Shown here: piece by piece, positions 9,178 through 16,172 of the stretch
Numbering within the stretch: position 1 is the stretch's first letter
Layout: each line of letters opens with the position of its first letter
Assembly (NCBI RefSeq): GCF_001651855.1
Contig: NZ_LNQC01000072.1
Coordinates: 19,246-58,958 of the forward strand
DNA: 39,713 nucleotides
Direction: 5' to 3'
From: Sinorhizobium americanum
Lineage (GTDB): Bacteria > Pseudomonadota > Alphaproteobacteria > Rhizobiales > Rhizobiaceae
Notes under the pieces: model-generated
Database searches by the model: none
The model's input: the letters and a program-made list of their open reading frames with translations, nothing else
What the model was told of the DNA's origin: nothing
Made by a program: the position numbers and the translations under genes

Positions 9178-9815
9178 CGAGTGATGATCAGGTTGTCTTC
9201 ATCGTCGATGACGATGCACGCCTCCGCGAGGCGCTGAGCGACCTCCTGGACTCACACGGCATGCGCGCTATCGCCTTCGGATCTGCCGGCGAGTACGTGA
9301 GCGCGGACAAGCCGGATGTCCCCGCCTGCCTCATTCTCGATATCGAATTGCCGGATATCAACGGCCTCGATCTTCAGAGGCAGATCGCGGAAGGCGATCA
9401 TCCGCCGATCGTGTTCATTACCGGTCACGGCGACATTCCTTCTTCAGTGCGTGCGATCAAGCGCGGCGCGGTGGATTTCCTGACCAAGCCCTTCAGCGAT
9501 GCGGACCTCATGGCCGCAATTGGTGCTGCGATCGCTGAAGATCGGGACAAGAGAGCGGAACGCGCGGAGCTCAGCCTTCTCGGACAACGCTATCGCGAGC
9601 TGACGCCGCGTGAGCGCGAGGTTTTGCCGCTCGTCGTGAGCGGTCTCCTCAACAAGCAGGCTGCCGCCGAATTAGGCATCAGCGAGGTCACGCTGCAAAT
9701 ACACAGAAGAAACGTGATGCACAAAATGGCCGCAGCCTCGCTCGCCGATCTCGTGCGTATCGCGGAGAGGCTGGAAATACCGATCACCCACTCCCGTCGA
9801 GTGGGAGGGAATTGA
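9174..9815 (+). CDS. FixJ/NarL-type response regulator (receiver + LuxR HTH)
   Basis: Two-domain transcriptional regulator of 213 residues. The receiver has the acidic pocket VDDD (residues 11-14), phospho-acceptor Asp56 in LILDIELP, the Thr in FITGHGDIPSS and Lys105 in LTKPF. The output domain has the LuxR-type helix-turn-helix LTPREREVLPLVVSGLLNKQ followed by ELGISEVTLQIHRRNVMHKM. The start codon overlaps the kinase stop by four bases (ATGA), strongly suggesting it is the cognate partner of the large PAS kinase. The layout is that of FixJ and NodW. Target promoters are unknown. Confidence 0.9.
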   Translation: MTSDDQVVFIVDDDARLREALSDLLDSHGMRAIAFGSAGEYVSADKPDVPACLILDIELPDINGLDLQRQIAEGDHPPIVFITGHGDIPSSVRAIKRGAVDFLTKPFSDADLMAAIGAAIAEDRDKRAERAELSLLGQRYRELTPREREVLPLVVSGLLNKQAAAELGISEVTLQIHRRNVMHKMAAASLADLVRIAERLEIPITHSRRVGGN

Positions 9816-9817
9816 GC

Positions 9818-10180
9818 ATGAACAAGAAAAGACCGGTCGTCGCAATTGTCGATGACGATGCAAGACTACTTGAATCGGTGAGCGACCTTCTGGAATCCGC
9901 CGGCTATGTGGCCCGCAGCTTCCCGTCGGCGGGATCGTTGCTCGCCAATGGGCTGTCGGACCTGGACGTCCTCATCACCGATATCGGAATGCCTGGAATG
10001 GACGGTTTGGAGCTTCGTGACCTTGTAAGGACGTCACGTCCCGAACTGCCGGTATTTCTGATAACGGGCCGCCACGAGATAGCGGATCAGGGCCGCGCTC
10101 GAGGCATTAGCGGGTTCTTCCGCAAGCCCTTCGACGCACAGGCCCTGCTCACGGCCATCGCCATTGCTCTAGACAAGTAG
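9818..10180 (+). CDS. Single-domain response regulator (receiver only)
   Basis: 120-residue stand-alone CheY-like receiver without output domain. The acidic pocket VDDD is at residues 11-14, phospho-acceptor Asp55 in ITDIGMPGMDG, the switch Thr in LITGR and Lys103 in FRKPF. I chose ATG 9818, not TTG 9812, because the gggaggg at 9803-9809 is correctly spaced for it. The upstream gene stops at 9815, so the genes are practically contiguous. A receiver-only protein between two FixJ-like regulators could act as a phosphate sink or relay for the shared kinase; that is inference from gene order. Confidence 0.85.
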   Translation: MNKKRPVVAIVDDDARLLESVSDLLESAGYVARSFPSAGSLLANGLSDLDVLITDIGMPGMDGLELRDLVRTSRPELPVFLITGRHEIADQGRARGISGFFRKPFDAQALLTAIAIALDK

Positions 10181-10192
10181 AAGGAGGGTGTC

Positions 10193-10885
10193 ATGGGAGT
10201 AGGCCAGCCTTTCCCGCGGAGAACGTCGTCGTCGTCACCACGGCATAGGAGTGAAGAGGATGAGCCGCTCGTCATCATTGTCGACGACGACGCATCGGTT
10301 CGCGCGGCACTGTCGGAACTGATCCTGTCGGCCGGTTTCCGGCCGGTCAGCTTTGCCTCGATTCGCCAATTGCTTGACGCCGGTCTGTTGGACGCCCCCG
10401 GCTGTTTGATCCTCGATGTGCGCATGCCGGGAGAGAGCGGCCTCCATCTTCAGCGCCATCTGGCCGATAACGGCAACCCGAAGCCGATCATCTTCCTGAC
10501 CGGGCATGGCGACATCCCGATGACCGTCGAGGCGATGAAGGCCGGTGCGGTGGATTTTCTCACCAAACCGGTGCGGGACCAAACGCTGCTTGACGCGATC
10601 ACTGCGGGCATTGCGATGGACGCCGAGCGGCGTGCCGCAGCGGCGATTTCCCGGCTCAACGTCGAACGTCTCGAGACGCTGACGCAGCGCGAGCGCGAGG
10701 TTCTCTACGAAGTGGCGCGCGGACGCCTCAACAAGCAGATCGCCTTCGATCTCGGCATTAGTGAAGTGACGGTGAAGGCGCATCGCAGCAGCGTCATGCA
10801 CAAGATGGGAGCGGCGTCCGTCGGCGAATTGATCCGGGCCTTTGAGACATTGCCGGCACAAATGCGCCAGGCCGGCGCCCGCTGA
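10193..10885 (+). CDS. Second FixJ/NarL-type response regulator
   Basis: 230-residue receiver plus LuxR-type helix-turn-helix. An unusual Ser/Arg/Pro-rich extension of about 25 residues precedes the receiver. Pocket VDDD (residues 30-33), phospho-acceptor Asp75 (LILDVRMPGESG), FLTGHGDIPMTVEAMKAGA and Lys in LTKPV are intact. The DNA-binding part reads LTQREREVLYEVARGRLNKQ, then LGISEVTVKAHRSSVMHKM. A good aaggaggg lies before the ATG. It is the last gene of the four-gene signalling operon and is followed by a repeat-like segment and a strong hairpin. It resembles the first FixJ-like protein of the operon throughout, suggesting an old duplication. Confidence 0.9.
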   Translation: MGVGQPFPRRTSSSSPRHRSEEDEPLVIIVDDDASVRAALSELILSAGFRPVSFASIRQLLDAGLLDAPGCLILDVRMPGESGLHLQRHLADNGNPKPIIFLTGHGDIPMTVEAMKAGAVDFLTKPVRDQTLLDAITAGIAMDAERRAAAAISRLNVERLETLTQREREVLYEVARGRLNKQIAFDLGISEVTVKAHRSSVMHKMGAASVGELIRAFETLPAQMRQAGAR

Positions 10886-10886
10886 C

Positions 10887-10992
10887 GCGCGTCGCGTTCA
10901 AACGTATGCACGCGGCGCGCTTTAGGTCTATGTTATTGTGCACGTCGTCAGCGCAAAACCGCTGCACACGTTTCGGCGACATGCATTAGCCT
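10887..10992. repeat. Probable dispersed rhizobial intergenic repeat
   Basis: The segment after the second FixJ-like gene contains gcgcgctttaggtctatg followed by an imperfect inverted repeat, gcacgtcg ... cgacatgc, around the core aaaaccgctgcacac. I recall this arrangement as a frequent intergenic sequence in Rhizobium and Sinorhizobium genomes, located downstream of genes. Only one copy is present in this window, so the repeat status rests on memory and must be checked against a genome. Confidence 0.4.
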
Positions 10993-11003
10993 TAGACTAA
11001 CCA

Positions 11004-11043
11004 GGAACCGCTCTGCCGGGGATCAGCCCGGCAGAGCGGTTCC
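11004..11043. terminator. Perfect 17-bp hairpin between convergent genes
   Basis: ggaaccgctctgccggg (11004-11020) pairs base for base with cccggcagagcggttcc (11027-11043) around a 6-base loop. It lies between the end of the signalling operon and the end of the opposing hydrolase gene, so it can stop transcription from both sides. No run of T follows on either strand, so it is not a textbook intrinsic terminator. Confidence 0.65.
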
Positions 11044-11137
11044 AGATGAACGTGTGCTCCACATGCGCTACGGCGAATGGCGCGATTTGGCGGCTAAGCA
11101 GCCAGTCCTTTGCCTTCCATGTCCAGCTGGCCTGCCG

Positions 11138-12100
11138 TCAGTGGTCCCAAACGGCCGGTACCCAACGAAAGACGTCGCCGTCGACCGCCACATGGCAGAC
11201 GCTCGGGAACGGCAGGTGCGTGGCCACCAGCGGCTCGCGGGTCGCCGCCAGCTCATGCAAGAGACGGACGCGGACGCGGGCCGCCTCCTCGGGGTCGTGT
11301 TCGAAGCCGTTGTGCCAGTCGGGATGGTCGAAGCCGACTTGGAACACGGCGTCGCCGGCGAATGTCAGCCGGTCGCCGCCGGACGCCAGGCGGACGACGC
11401 TGTGCCCGGGGGTGTGGCCCCCGGTGCGATGGACGACCACCCCCGGCGCCACCTCGTACTCCTCGTCGAACTGCCGCAGCTGGCTCTGGTACTCGGCCAT
11501 GAACCGCTTGGCCGTCCGCCGAAGCACGGGCGGCACCGTCGACGGCATAGAGGCGTGCGAAAAATCGGGCGCCTCCCAGAACTTGACTTCGGCCGCCGCC
11601 ACGTGGATCCGCAGGTCCGGACGCAGCCGGTCCTTCACCCCGTCGGCGAGCAGCCCGCCGATGTGGTCCATGTGCATGTGGGTAAGCACCACGTCGGTTA
11701 CGGAGGCGAGATCGATCCCGGCCGCCTCCAGTCGCGAGACCGTCTGCCCGGCCCGCGGGAAGTCCGGAAACTCCACCCCTAGTCCAGCGTCGACGAGTAT
11801 GGTCTGGCCGCCGCTCCGCAGCAGAACCACGTTCAGCGGCCAATGGAGCACGTCCGTCGGCAGGAACATGTCGTCCAGCCAGGCCGTCCGGACGGCCGGG
11901 TCGGCATTGGTGGCCAAGACCGGGGTTGGTATAGGCAGCACTCCATCGCTGATCACCAGCACGTCGATGTCGCCGACCTTCACCGCGTAGCGTGACGGAA
12001 CGAGCTCGCCGGGCCCCGATCTACCAGCGTGTGAGGCGTTGTCCAAGCTCATGCTTGTCTCCTGACCAACGTTAACGGGTGTTATTTCTACCTGCGACAT
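11138..12100 (-). CDS. Metallo-beta-lactamase-fold hydrolase
   Basis: Zinc-dependent hydrolase of 320 residues. The metal-binding motif is THMHMDHIGG (His141, His143, Asp145, His146), with further ligands His229 in GGHTPGHS, Asp250 in FAGD and His295 in ATHLPFP, so the active site is complete. The architecture is that of lactonase/AttM-like and related metallo-hydrolases; the substrate is not inferable. Start at 12098-12100 follows aaaggagcg. No signal peptide is seen, unlike the relative at 37363. The gene appears clearly richer in GC than its neighbours: three 60-base lines inside it count 68-75 percent against 58 percent in a line of the preceding regulator gene. This suggests separate acquisition. 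It is convergent with the signalling operon. Confidence 0.85.
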   Translation of the reverse strand: MSQVEITPVNVGQETSMSLDNASHAGRSGPGELVPSRYAVKVGDIDVLVISDGVLPIPTPVLATNADPAVRTAWLDDMFLPTDVLHWPLNVVLLRSGGQTILVDAGLGVEFPDFPRAGQTVSRLEAAGIDLASVTDVVLTHMHMDHIGGLLADGVKDRLRPDLRIHVAAAEVKFWEAPDFSHASMPSTVPPVLRRTAKRFMAEYQSQLRQFDEEYEVAPGVVVHRTGGHTPGHSVVRLASGGDRLTFAGDAVFQVGFDHPDWHNGFEHDPEEAARVRVRLLHELAATREPLVATHLPFPSVCHVAVDGDVFRWVPAVWDH

Positions 12101-12692
12101 GATGCGCTCCTTTCTTGCGTGATCGAGCCGTGTCGGCCACGGGCCTTAGGTTTGCACGAAGGTAGCGGGCAATCATTTGGGACGGCAGTACCGGAAGGTA
12201 TTGAGTGGGTCAGGCTATAGTATTGCGGCAATAGGCACTTGGGTGCCCACATATGCTTAGGGGCTCGGTACAATGGACCGGGAGGGAACAGCTCTTCTTC
12301 GACAATGGATCGGCAATCCCCTCCTCCCGGTGAGCTATCTCCCTCAGGGTGCATTCCTCCGATGCCGCATGGCGCGAGTTCCTCCCTTTCATCGAGACTT
12401 CCTGATCGAAACGGGGGCTACTCCAATACCTCTGCATTGTAAGACGGCGACGTCCGTAGAGTAGTTTGGCGGAATGGTCCGTTGCATCCTCCATGCCATC
12501 GGTCAGGCCGACTGGCCCCGGAGAGAACACATGCTGAACCATCAGACTGTCGCCCCAGGGGATCGGCCTCTCCCTGCCCAGTTGCTAGCGCCGCCCGCCC
12601 CGCCGGCCGAAAGCTTCCCCATCGAGGCTGCGCGCTGCGCGGTTTGCCCATCGGCGAACACTTTGCAATGCACATTCGTGAGGAGATCAAGA
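12101..12692. other. Intergenic region between divergent genes, no supported gene
   Basis: About 590 bases separate the metallo-hydrolase start from the NAD(P)-binding protein start. The open frame of the latter extends back to 12474, but that extension (VRCILHAIG..., then a Pro/Ala-rich part) is unlike the family and lacks a ribosome binding site. Promoters for both genes are expected here; none was recognised with confidence. Confidence 0.35.
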
Positions 12693-13457
12693 ATGAAAAT
12701 CGTAGTCATTGGCGGTACCGGTCTCATCGGCTCGAAAACGGTGGAGCGCTTGCGCAAGAAGGGTCACGACGTGTTGGCGGCATCGCCGAATTCAGGCGTC
12801 GACACGATCACCGGCACGGGTCTTGCCGAAGCCCTTGCCGGAGCGCGCGTGGTGCTGGACCTTGCAAACTCGCCGTCATTCGAGGACAAGGCTGTCTTGG
12901 AATTCTTCCGGACGGCGGGTCGCAATCTGCTGAGGGCGGGCGCTGCCGCCGGCGTGGAGCATCACGTCGCGCTCTCGATTGTCGGCATGGAGCGGCTGCA
13001 GGGCAGCGGCTACATGCGCGCCAAAATGGCTCAGGAAGAGCTGATCAAGAGCTCCGGCATACCCTACACAATCGTACACTCGACGCAGTTCTTCGAGTTC
13101 ATGGACGGCATCGCCCAGGCGGCAACGATCGGTCAGACCGTCCATCTGTCGCCCGCCTATGTGCAGCCGATCGCATCCGATGACGTCGCCGACGTCATGG
13201 CGGAAGTCGCGCTCGCCGCCCCGGCGAACCGCACGATCGAGATTGGCGGCCCCGAGAAAATCCGTCTCAACGAAATCGTGGCACGTTTGCTGGCGGCCAA
13301 AAACGATCCGCGCCAGGTCGTTGCCGATCCGCACGCCCCCTATTTCGGCGTGGAGCTGAAAGACCAGTCGCTCGTGCCCGGCAGCAGCGCCCGACTTGGC
13401 CGAATCCGCTTCGACAACTGGCTGAGCCAGCAACCGCCTCAAAAATTGACTGCCTAG
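12693..13457 (+). CDS. NAD(P)H-binding SDR-like protein (NmrA/atypical short-chain family)
   Basis: 254-residue Rossmann-fold protein. The dinucleotide-binding loop GGTGLIG is at residues 7-13 directly after the first strand (MKIVVIGGTGLIG), and a YMRAK sequence (Tyr107, Lys111) matches the SDR Tyr-x-x-x-Lys pattern. Family-typical phrases include HHVALSIVGMERL, SGIPYTIVHSTQFFEF and VQPIASDDVADVMAE. Proteins of this group are often annotated as NAD(P)H-binding or NmrA-like and may be redox sensors rather than enzymes. The start at 12693 follows gaggag at 12680-12685 and fits the family. It is followed 74 bases later by the exported cupin gene, so the two are probably co-transcribed. Confidence 0.85.
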   Translation: MKIVVIGGTGLIGSKTVERLRKKGHDVLAASPNSGVDTITGTGLAEALAGARVVLDLANSPSFEDKAVLEFFRTAGRNLLRAGAAAGVEHHVALSIVGMERLQGSGYMRAKMAQEELIKSSGIPYTIVHSTQFFEFMDGIAQAATIGQTVHLSPAYVQPIASDDVADVMAEVALAAPANRTIEIGGPEKIRLNEIVARLLAAKNDPRQVVADPHAPYFGVELKDQSLVPGSSARLGRIRFDNWLSQQPPQKLTA

Positions 13458-13531
13458 CCAAGGGACGCCGGGCTTTTGTGAAGTTTCCCGGCAGCCCGCT
13501 CCGGCCATTCCGATCAGACAGGAGACCAGAC

Positions 13532-13939
13532 ATGTTGAGACACATCCTCTCGACGGCAGCACTCGCCGTCATTCTTGCCACCGGTGCGCAGGCTGAGGAC
13601 GGCAGAGCGAAGTTGACCATCGTTTACGATCAGCAACTACCCAATGTTGAGGGCAAGAGCATCAAGGCGGTGCTCGTCGAATACGGACCCGGCGGTTCCT
13701 CGCCCGCGCACACCCACCCCAAATCGGCATTCATCTATGCCACCGTTCTTGAAGGGGCGATCCGGAGCCAGGTCAATAGCGGGCCGGCGAAGGTCTACCA
13801 TGCCGGCGAAAGCTTCGCGGAATTTCCGGGCGACTTTCATCGCGTCAGCGCAAATGCCAGCAACAACGAGCCGGCGCGTCTGCTGGCCGTGTTCGTGGTG
13901 GACACTAACGAGACCAATCTGACCAATTTCGAAGAATGA
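13532..13939 (+). CDS. Exported cupin-domain protein
   Basis: 135-residue small beta-barrel protein with a clear Sec signal peptide (MLRHILSTAALAVILATGAQ, predicted cleavage after Ala21). The first cupin motif supplies His60 and His62 (SSPAHTHPKS) with Glu74 in VLEGAI, and the second supplies His103 (FPGDFHRVS), a plausible mononuclear metal site in the periplasm. The start at 13532 follows aggag at 13520. It is the second gene after the NAD(P)-binding protein. Single-domain exported cupins are of unknown substrate. Its 3' end directly abuts a transposase remnant on the opposite strand. Confidence 0.85.
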   Translation: MLRHILSTAALAVILATGAQAEDGRAKLTIVYDQQLPNVEGKSIKAVLVEYGPGGSSPAHTHPKSAFIYATVLEGAIRSQVNSGPAKVYHAGESFAEFPGDFHRVSANASNNEPARLLAVFVVDTNETNLTNFEE

Positions 13940-13949
13940 TGTCTTGAAC

Positions 13950-14066
13950 TCATGTCAATGAAGACATCGATGACGCGAACCGGGTTGTCCTGCGTGACAT
14001 AGTATTCCAGCGTGTCGGGGAGCAGTGTCGCTTGCCGCCGATCCTCGCCGTCATGAAACGCTTCAT
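13950..14066 (-). pseudogene. IS1182-family transposase remnant, N-terminal, frameshifted
   Basis: Read on the minus strand from ATG 14064-14066, the sequence gives MKRF and then, after a one-base shift, DGEDRRQATLLPDTLEYYV and TQDNPVRVIDVFID. This is the conserved opening of IS1182-group transposases (MKRFI-x-GEDR-x-Q-x-TLLP ... EDNPVRVIDVFVD). A missing base in the Ile-Asp codons after MKRF explains the shift. Similarity stops at about 13950, right beside the cupin stop codon, and the rest of the transposase is absent. No terminal inverted repeats were identified. Confidence 0.7.
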
Positions 14067-14344
14067 CCCGACCGCCGCTCAACGGGAATCACTCTATCAT
14101 ATCAACGCGTTTCCACAGGCTCGACCCTGAGCGGTTCGTCCACCGATCACATATGGAACATCTGGTGATGGCTCGCGGAGCAGACTTCCTTTCGGGGCCC
14201 ACAGCGAGCACGCGACGGCCTTCCAACTTGAGTCGTCTTCCAACCTTGATAAACATGACCTGAGCGATCGCTTGGTCCGGCAACGATGGGAGCTTTCGAC
14301 AGCCAAGGCTTGACAGCAGCCCGCGAACAGATCCTCACGAGTCG
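14067..14344. other. Region upstream of the transposase remnant, no gene recognised
   Basis: About 280 bases, possibly part of the former insertion element or its old target. Minus-strand frames give short phrases such as AIAQVMFIKVGRRLKLEGRR, but none has a proper start or a family I can name. Confidence 0.3.
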
Positions 14345-14593
14345 TTAGGCGCCGTTGCATTCCCGCAGAAGACTCAGCACCTCAGTTTGAATGCTTGCAC
14401 AAATGTCGCGGTATTCTGCCAAACGCTCGGGCTGCTCCGGCACCTGCATATTCAAGGTCTCCAGTGCCTCGGCGACTAGGGCGTAGGCTTCGAAGAGGTC
14501 ATCCAATTGCGGGCTCTTCAAGGAGAGCAGTTGCTTTCGATATTGCGGTAGAGCCATCGCCAAGCGGGCTCTGCCTACTCGAACTAGAGACAT
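14345..14593 (-). CDS. Small helical protein (82 aa), unknown
   Basis: The product is mostly helical and acidic-amphipathic: LPQYRKQLLSLKSPQLDDLF, EAYALVAEALETLN and ERLAEYRDICASIQTEVLSL. It ends in a Cys-containing tail. No family was recognised. The start codon overlaps the stop of the short upstream frame 14584-14712 (ATGTCTCTAG), an arrangement typical of translational coupling; the gene has no strong ribosome binding site of its own. A start 12 codons later (MALPQYRK) is also possible. Confidence 0.5.
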   Translation of the reverse strand: MSLVRVGRARLAMALPQYRKQLLSLKSPQLDDLFEAYALVAEALETLNMQVPEQPERLAEYRDICASIQTEVLSLLRECNGA

Positions 14594-14712
14594 GTTTTCG
14601 CCTGCAGAATTAACTTGAGCCGGCCTTCGTTCGGGTGAAGCCCGGAGGGCTCGGCAGTGTCGAAATCATCTGGCAACGCTCTCCAGGCCAATTCCTCCTT
14701 TCCGGTGTTCAT
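14584..14712 (-). CDS. Possible tiny protein (42 aa) coupled to the 14345 gene
   Basis: Short minus-strand frame from ATG 14710-14712 behind cgaggt, encoding MNTGKEELAWRALPDDFDTA and a tail GLHPNEGRLKLILQAKTCL. Its stop lies within the start region of the next small gene, so the pair could form a two-gene operon. The composition is plausible for a real protein, but there is no homology support and no domain is recognisable. Confidence 0.35.
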   Translation of the reverse strand: MNTGKEELAWRALPDDFDTAEPSGLHPNEGRLKLILQAKTCL

Positions 14713-14867
14713 GGTGAACCTCGCGCGAATGCCCGGAGGCGAAGCGCCAGAGCGTAGCGAAGGGACGGCACAATGACCCAATATGCGGCGGGAGAAACGC
14801 TCGGCAATGCAGGTAGGACCTTTGGCCATGCCGAGGGGGGACTAAAGTCCCGTAGAGAGCGGGAGCG

Positions 14868-14892
14868 GGAACCCACGAACGCCATTTTCGTT
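14868..14892 (+). promoter_or_regulatory. EcfG (RpoE2)-type general stress promoter
   Basis: ggaac (14868-14872) and cgtt (14889-14892) are separated by exactly 16 bases, matching the consensus -35/-10 of the alphaproteobacterial general-stress sigma factor EcfG. The small membrane protein gene starts 26 bases further on, so the position fits. Confidence 0.6.
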
Positions 14893-14917
14893 CTCCTGGA
14901 CTACAAGGGAGCGCTTA

Positions 14918-15103
14918 ATGTATCGCCTGCATCATCAAGATATGCCCGGAAAGAAAGCCTCAACCACTTTTCCGATCAGCTTACTGTTGCTCTCGGTTGG
15001 CGCCATTCTCGCTTACCTAGCGATCGGCGGGGGTTGGTCAGAGAGTAAAACTGAAATGGTCGTCTACACACCGCAGACCGCAGAGGTCCCGAACCACCGC
15101 TAG
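14918..15103 (+). CDS. Small single-span membrane protein (61 aa), probably stress-induced
   Basis: 61-residue protein with a polar N-terminus (MYRLHHQDMPGKKAS), one hydrophobic helix (about residues 18-37, FPISLLLLSVGAILAYLAI) and a short hydrophilic tail ending in PNHR. The ribosome binding site aagggag lies about 8 bases before the ATG. It is preceded by a consensus EcfG-type promoter (14868-14892), which suggests membership of the general stress regulon. Such small proteins are numerous in that regulon and mostly have no known function. Confidence 0.65.
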   Translation: MYRLHHQDMPGKKASTTFPISLLLLSVGAILAYLAIGGGWSESKTEMVVYTPQTAEVPNHR

Positions 15104-15169
15104 AACATGTCTCGCACGCGCTAGCTTCCACGGTTGATGTAAGTTTGCGCGCAGCTGGGAGGAGCCGTG

Positions 15170-15391
15170 ATGGCGCACTCAACAAGAAAGATTCAGATTT
15201 CGCCGACGAAGGAGAGCGAGGCCGGGCTTGTGGAGCAAGTCGTCTCCGACTGGTGCGAAGTGCACCAGATAGACCCGAAGAGCCACACCGCGATGATGGA
15301 AGGGTTGAGGGCTCTCTACATGATCCGCGAATTTGATATCACGGATAAAGGGCAGCTTCTGAAGGCGCTACTGGAAAGCGACGAGGTTTAA
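15170..15391 (+). CDS. Small soluble protein (73 aa), unknown
   Basis: Starts at ATG 15170 with gggagga at 15158-15164 upstream; GTG 15167 is too close to that site. The product (MAHSTRKIQISPTKESEAGL, then VVSDWCEVHQIDPKS, then MEGLRALYMIREFDITDKGQ and LLKALLESDEV) is probably a compact helical protein with one Trp-Cys pair. I recognise no family. It follows the stress-type small membrane protein by 66 bases and could share its transcript. Confidence 0.55.
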   Translation: MAHSTRKIQISPTKESEAGLVEQVVSDWCEVHQIDPKSHTAMMEGLRALYMIREFDITDKGQLLKALLESDEV

Positions 15392-15842
15392 CCTACCCGA
15401 AGAGGCGTTCGCGTGTTGAGCACGCATCATTGAAAAACCGCCCGACACGCCTCCGCTCCTATGCGCAGATGCTGTGTTTCATCGCCACATCGAAATCGAA
15501 GCGCTACGACGCGCATTCGATGGGGAGGACGAAGGCGGCGGACATTTATAACGAGACAGGCAACCTGCGCGGTCCAGCTCTTGCTCAAGCACAAAGCTGG
15601 AAAGCACCGTGCAATAACTCGGAATTGAGGTGCGACATTTCTGAGCAAGTGGGGCTGTGGAACGTGAAAGGTCGGCCCATTGTAGATGTCGGCAACGCAA
15701 CGTTGGACGACCGGAGTCGGTGGATAGTAGGACGGGCGGCAGGGGTAAGCGCCAGCGCAAATTCAGCCAAAGGTTGATTGTTATTATGAACATTCGTGCT
15801 CGTAAAGCGTTTCTCTTTCGAGTGAGCGATGGAGGAACTGCA
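15392..15842. other. Intergenic region without a convincing gene
   Basis: About 450 bases. A forward frame from 15430 to 15777 and a longer reverse frame overlap here, but both lack ribosome binding sites and look like chance openings. A third frame holds the acidic phrase HRHIEIEALRRAFDGEDEGG ending near 15548, but it has no usable start codon. Confidence 0.3.
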
Positions 15843-15935
15843 GTGAGTGTCGACCAACGTATCATCCTCTCAATTGCGCTTACTGCGGCGATCGCTATTT
15901 TCGCGGCGACCATGATCGGCATCTTCCTGGCCTGA
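15843..15935 (+). CDS. Very small hydrophobic protein (30 aa)
   Basis: GTG 15843 follows ggagg at 15832-15836 and gives SVDQRIILSIALTAAIAIF followed by AATMIGIFLA, essentially one membrane helix with a short charged start. An upstream in-frame ATG at 15786 would add 19 residues (NIRARKAFLFRVSDGGTA) but has no ribosome binding site. The family is unknown. Tiny single-span proteins like this often go unannotated. Confidence 0.4.
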   Translation: MSVDQRIILSIALTAAIAIFAATMIGIFLA

Positions 15936-16172
15936 TACTCCTCGAGCAAAGCCACTAGGGGGAGCATGCCCTGAACCGACCTACAGACGGCCAAAACTGT
16001 ACACGCCGTGGTCGACAGGCCGGCCGACGCGATTTCAACCAAGTACCCGCCAGCTATCCCTGATGCATCGTCATGGTCGCACCGCAGGAGACGATCGCGG
16101 GAGTGCCGAGGTCTACCGCGATGTGGCGTGAACATGCCACCCCGCCCCGACCAAATGCCCTATTCCCGAACT

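Noticed and set aside
11046..11990. 314-codon forward frame over the metallo-hydrolase gene
   Set aside because: Antisense to a complete metallo-beta-lactamase-fold protein with all metal ligands; Ser/Thr/Arg-rich random composition.
15430..15777. 115-codon forward frame and overlapping 218-codon reverse frame (15479-16135)
   Set aside because: No ribosome binding site, no hydrophobic or domain pattern, and the two exclude each other.
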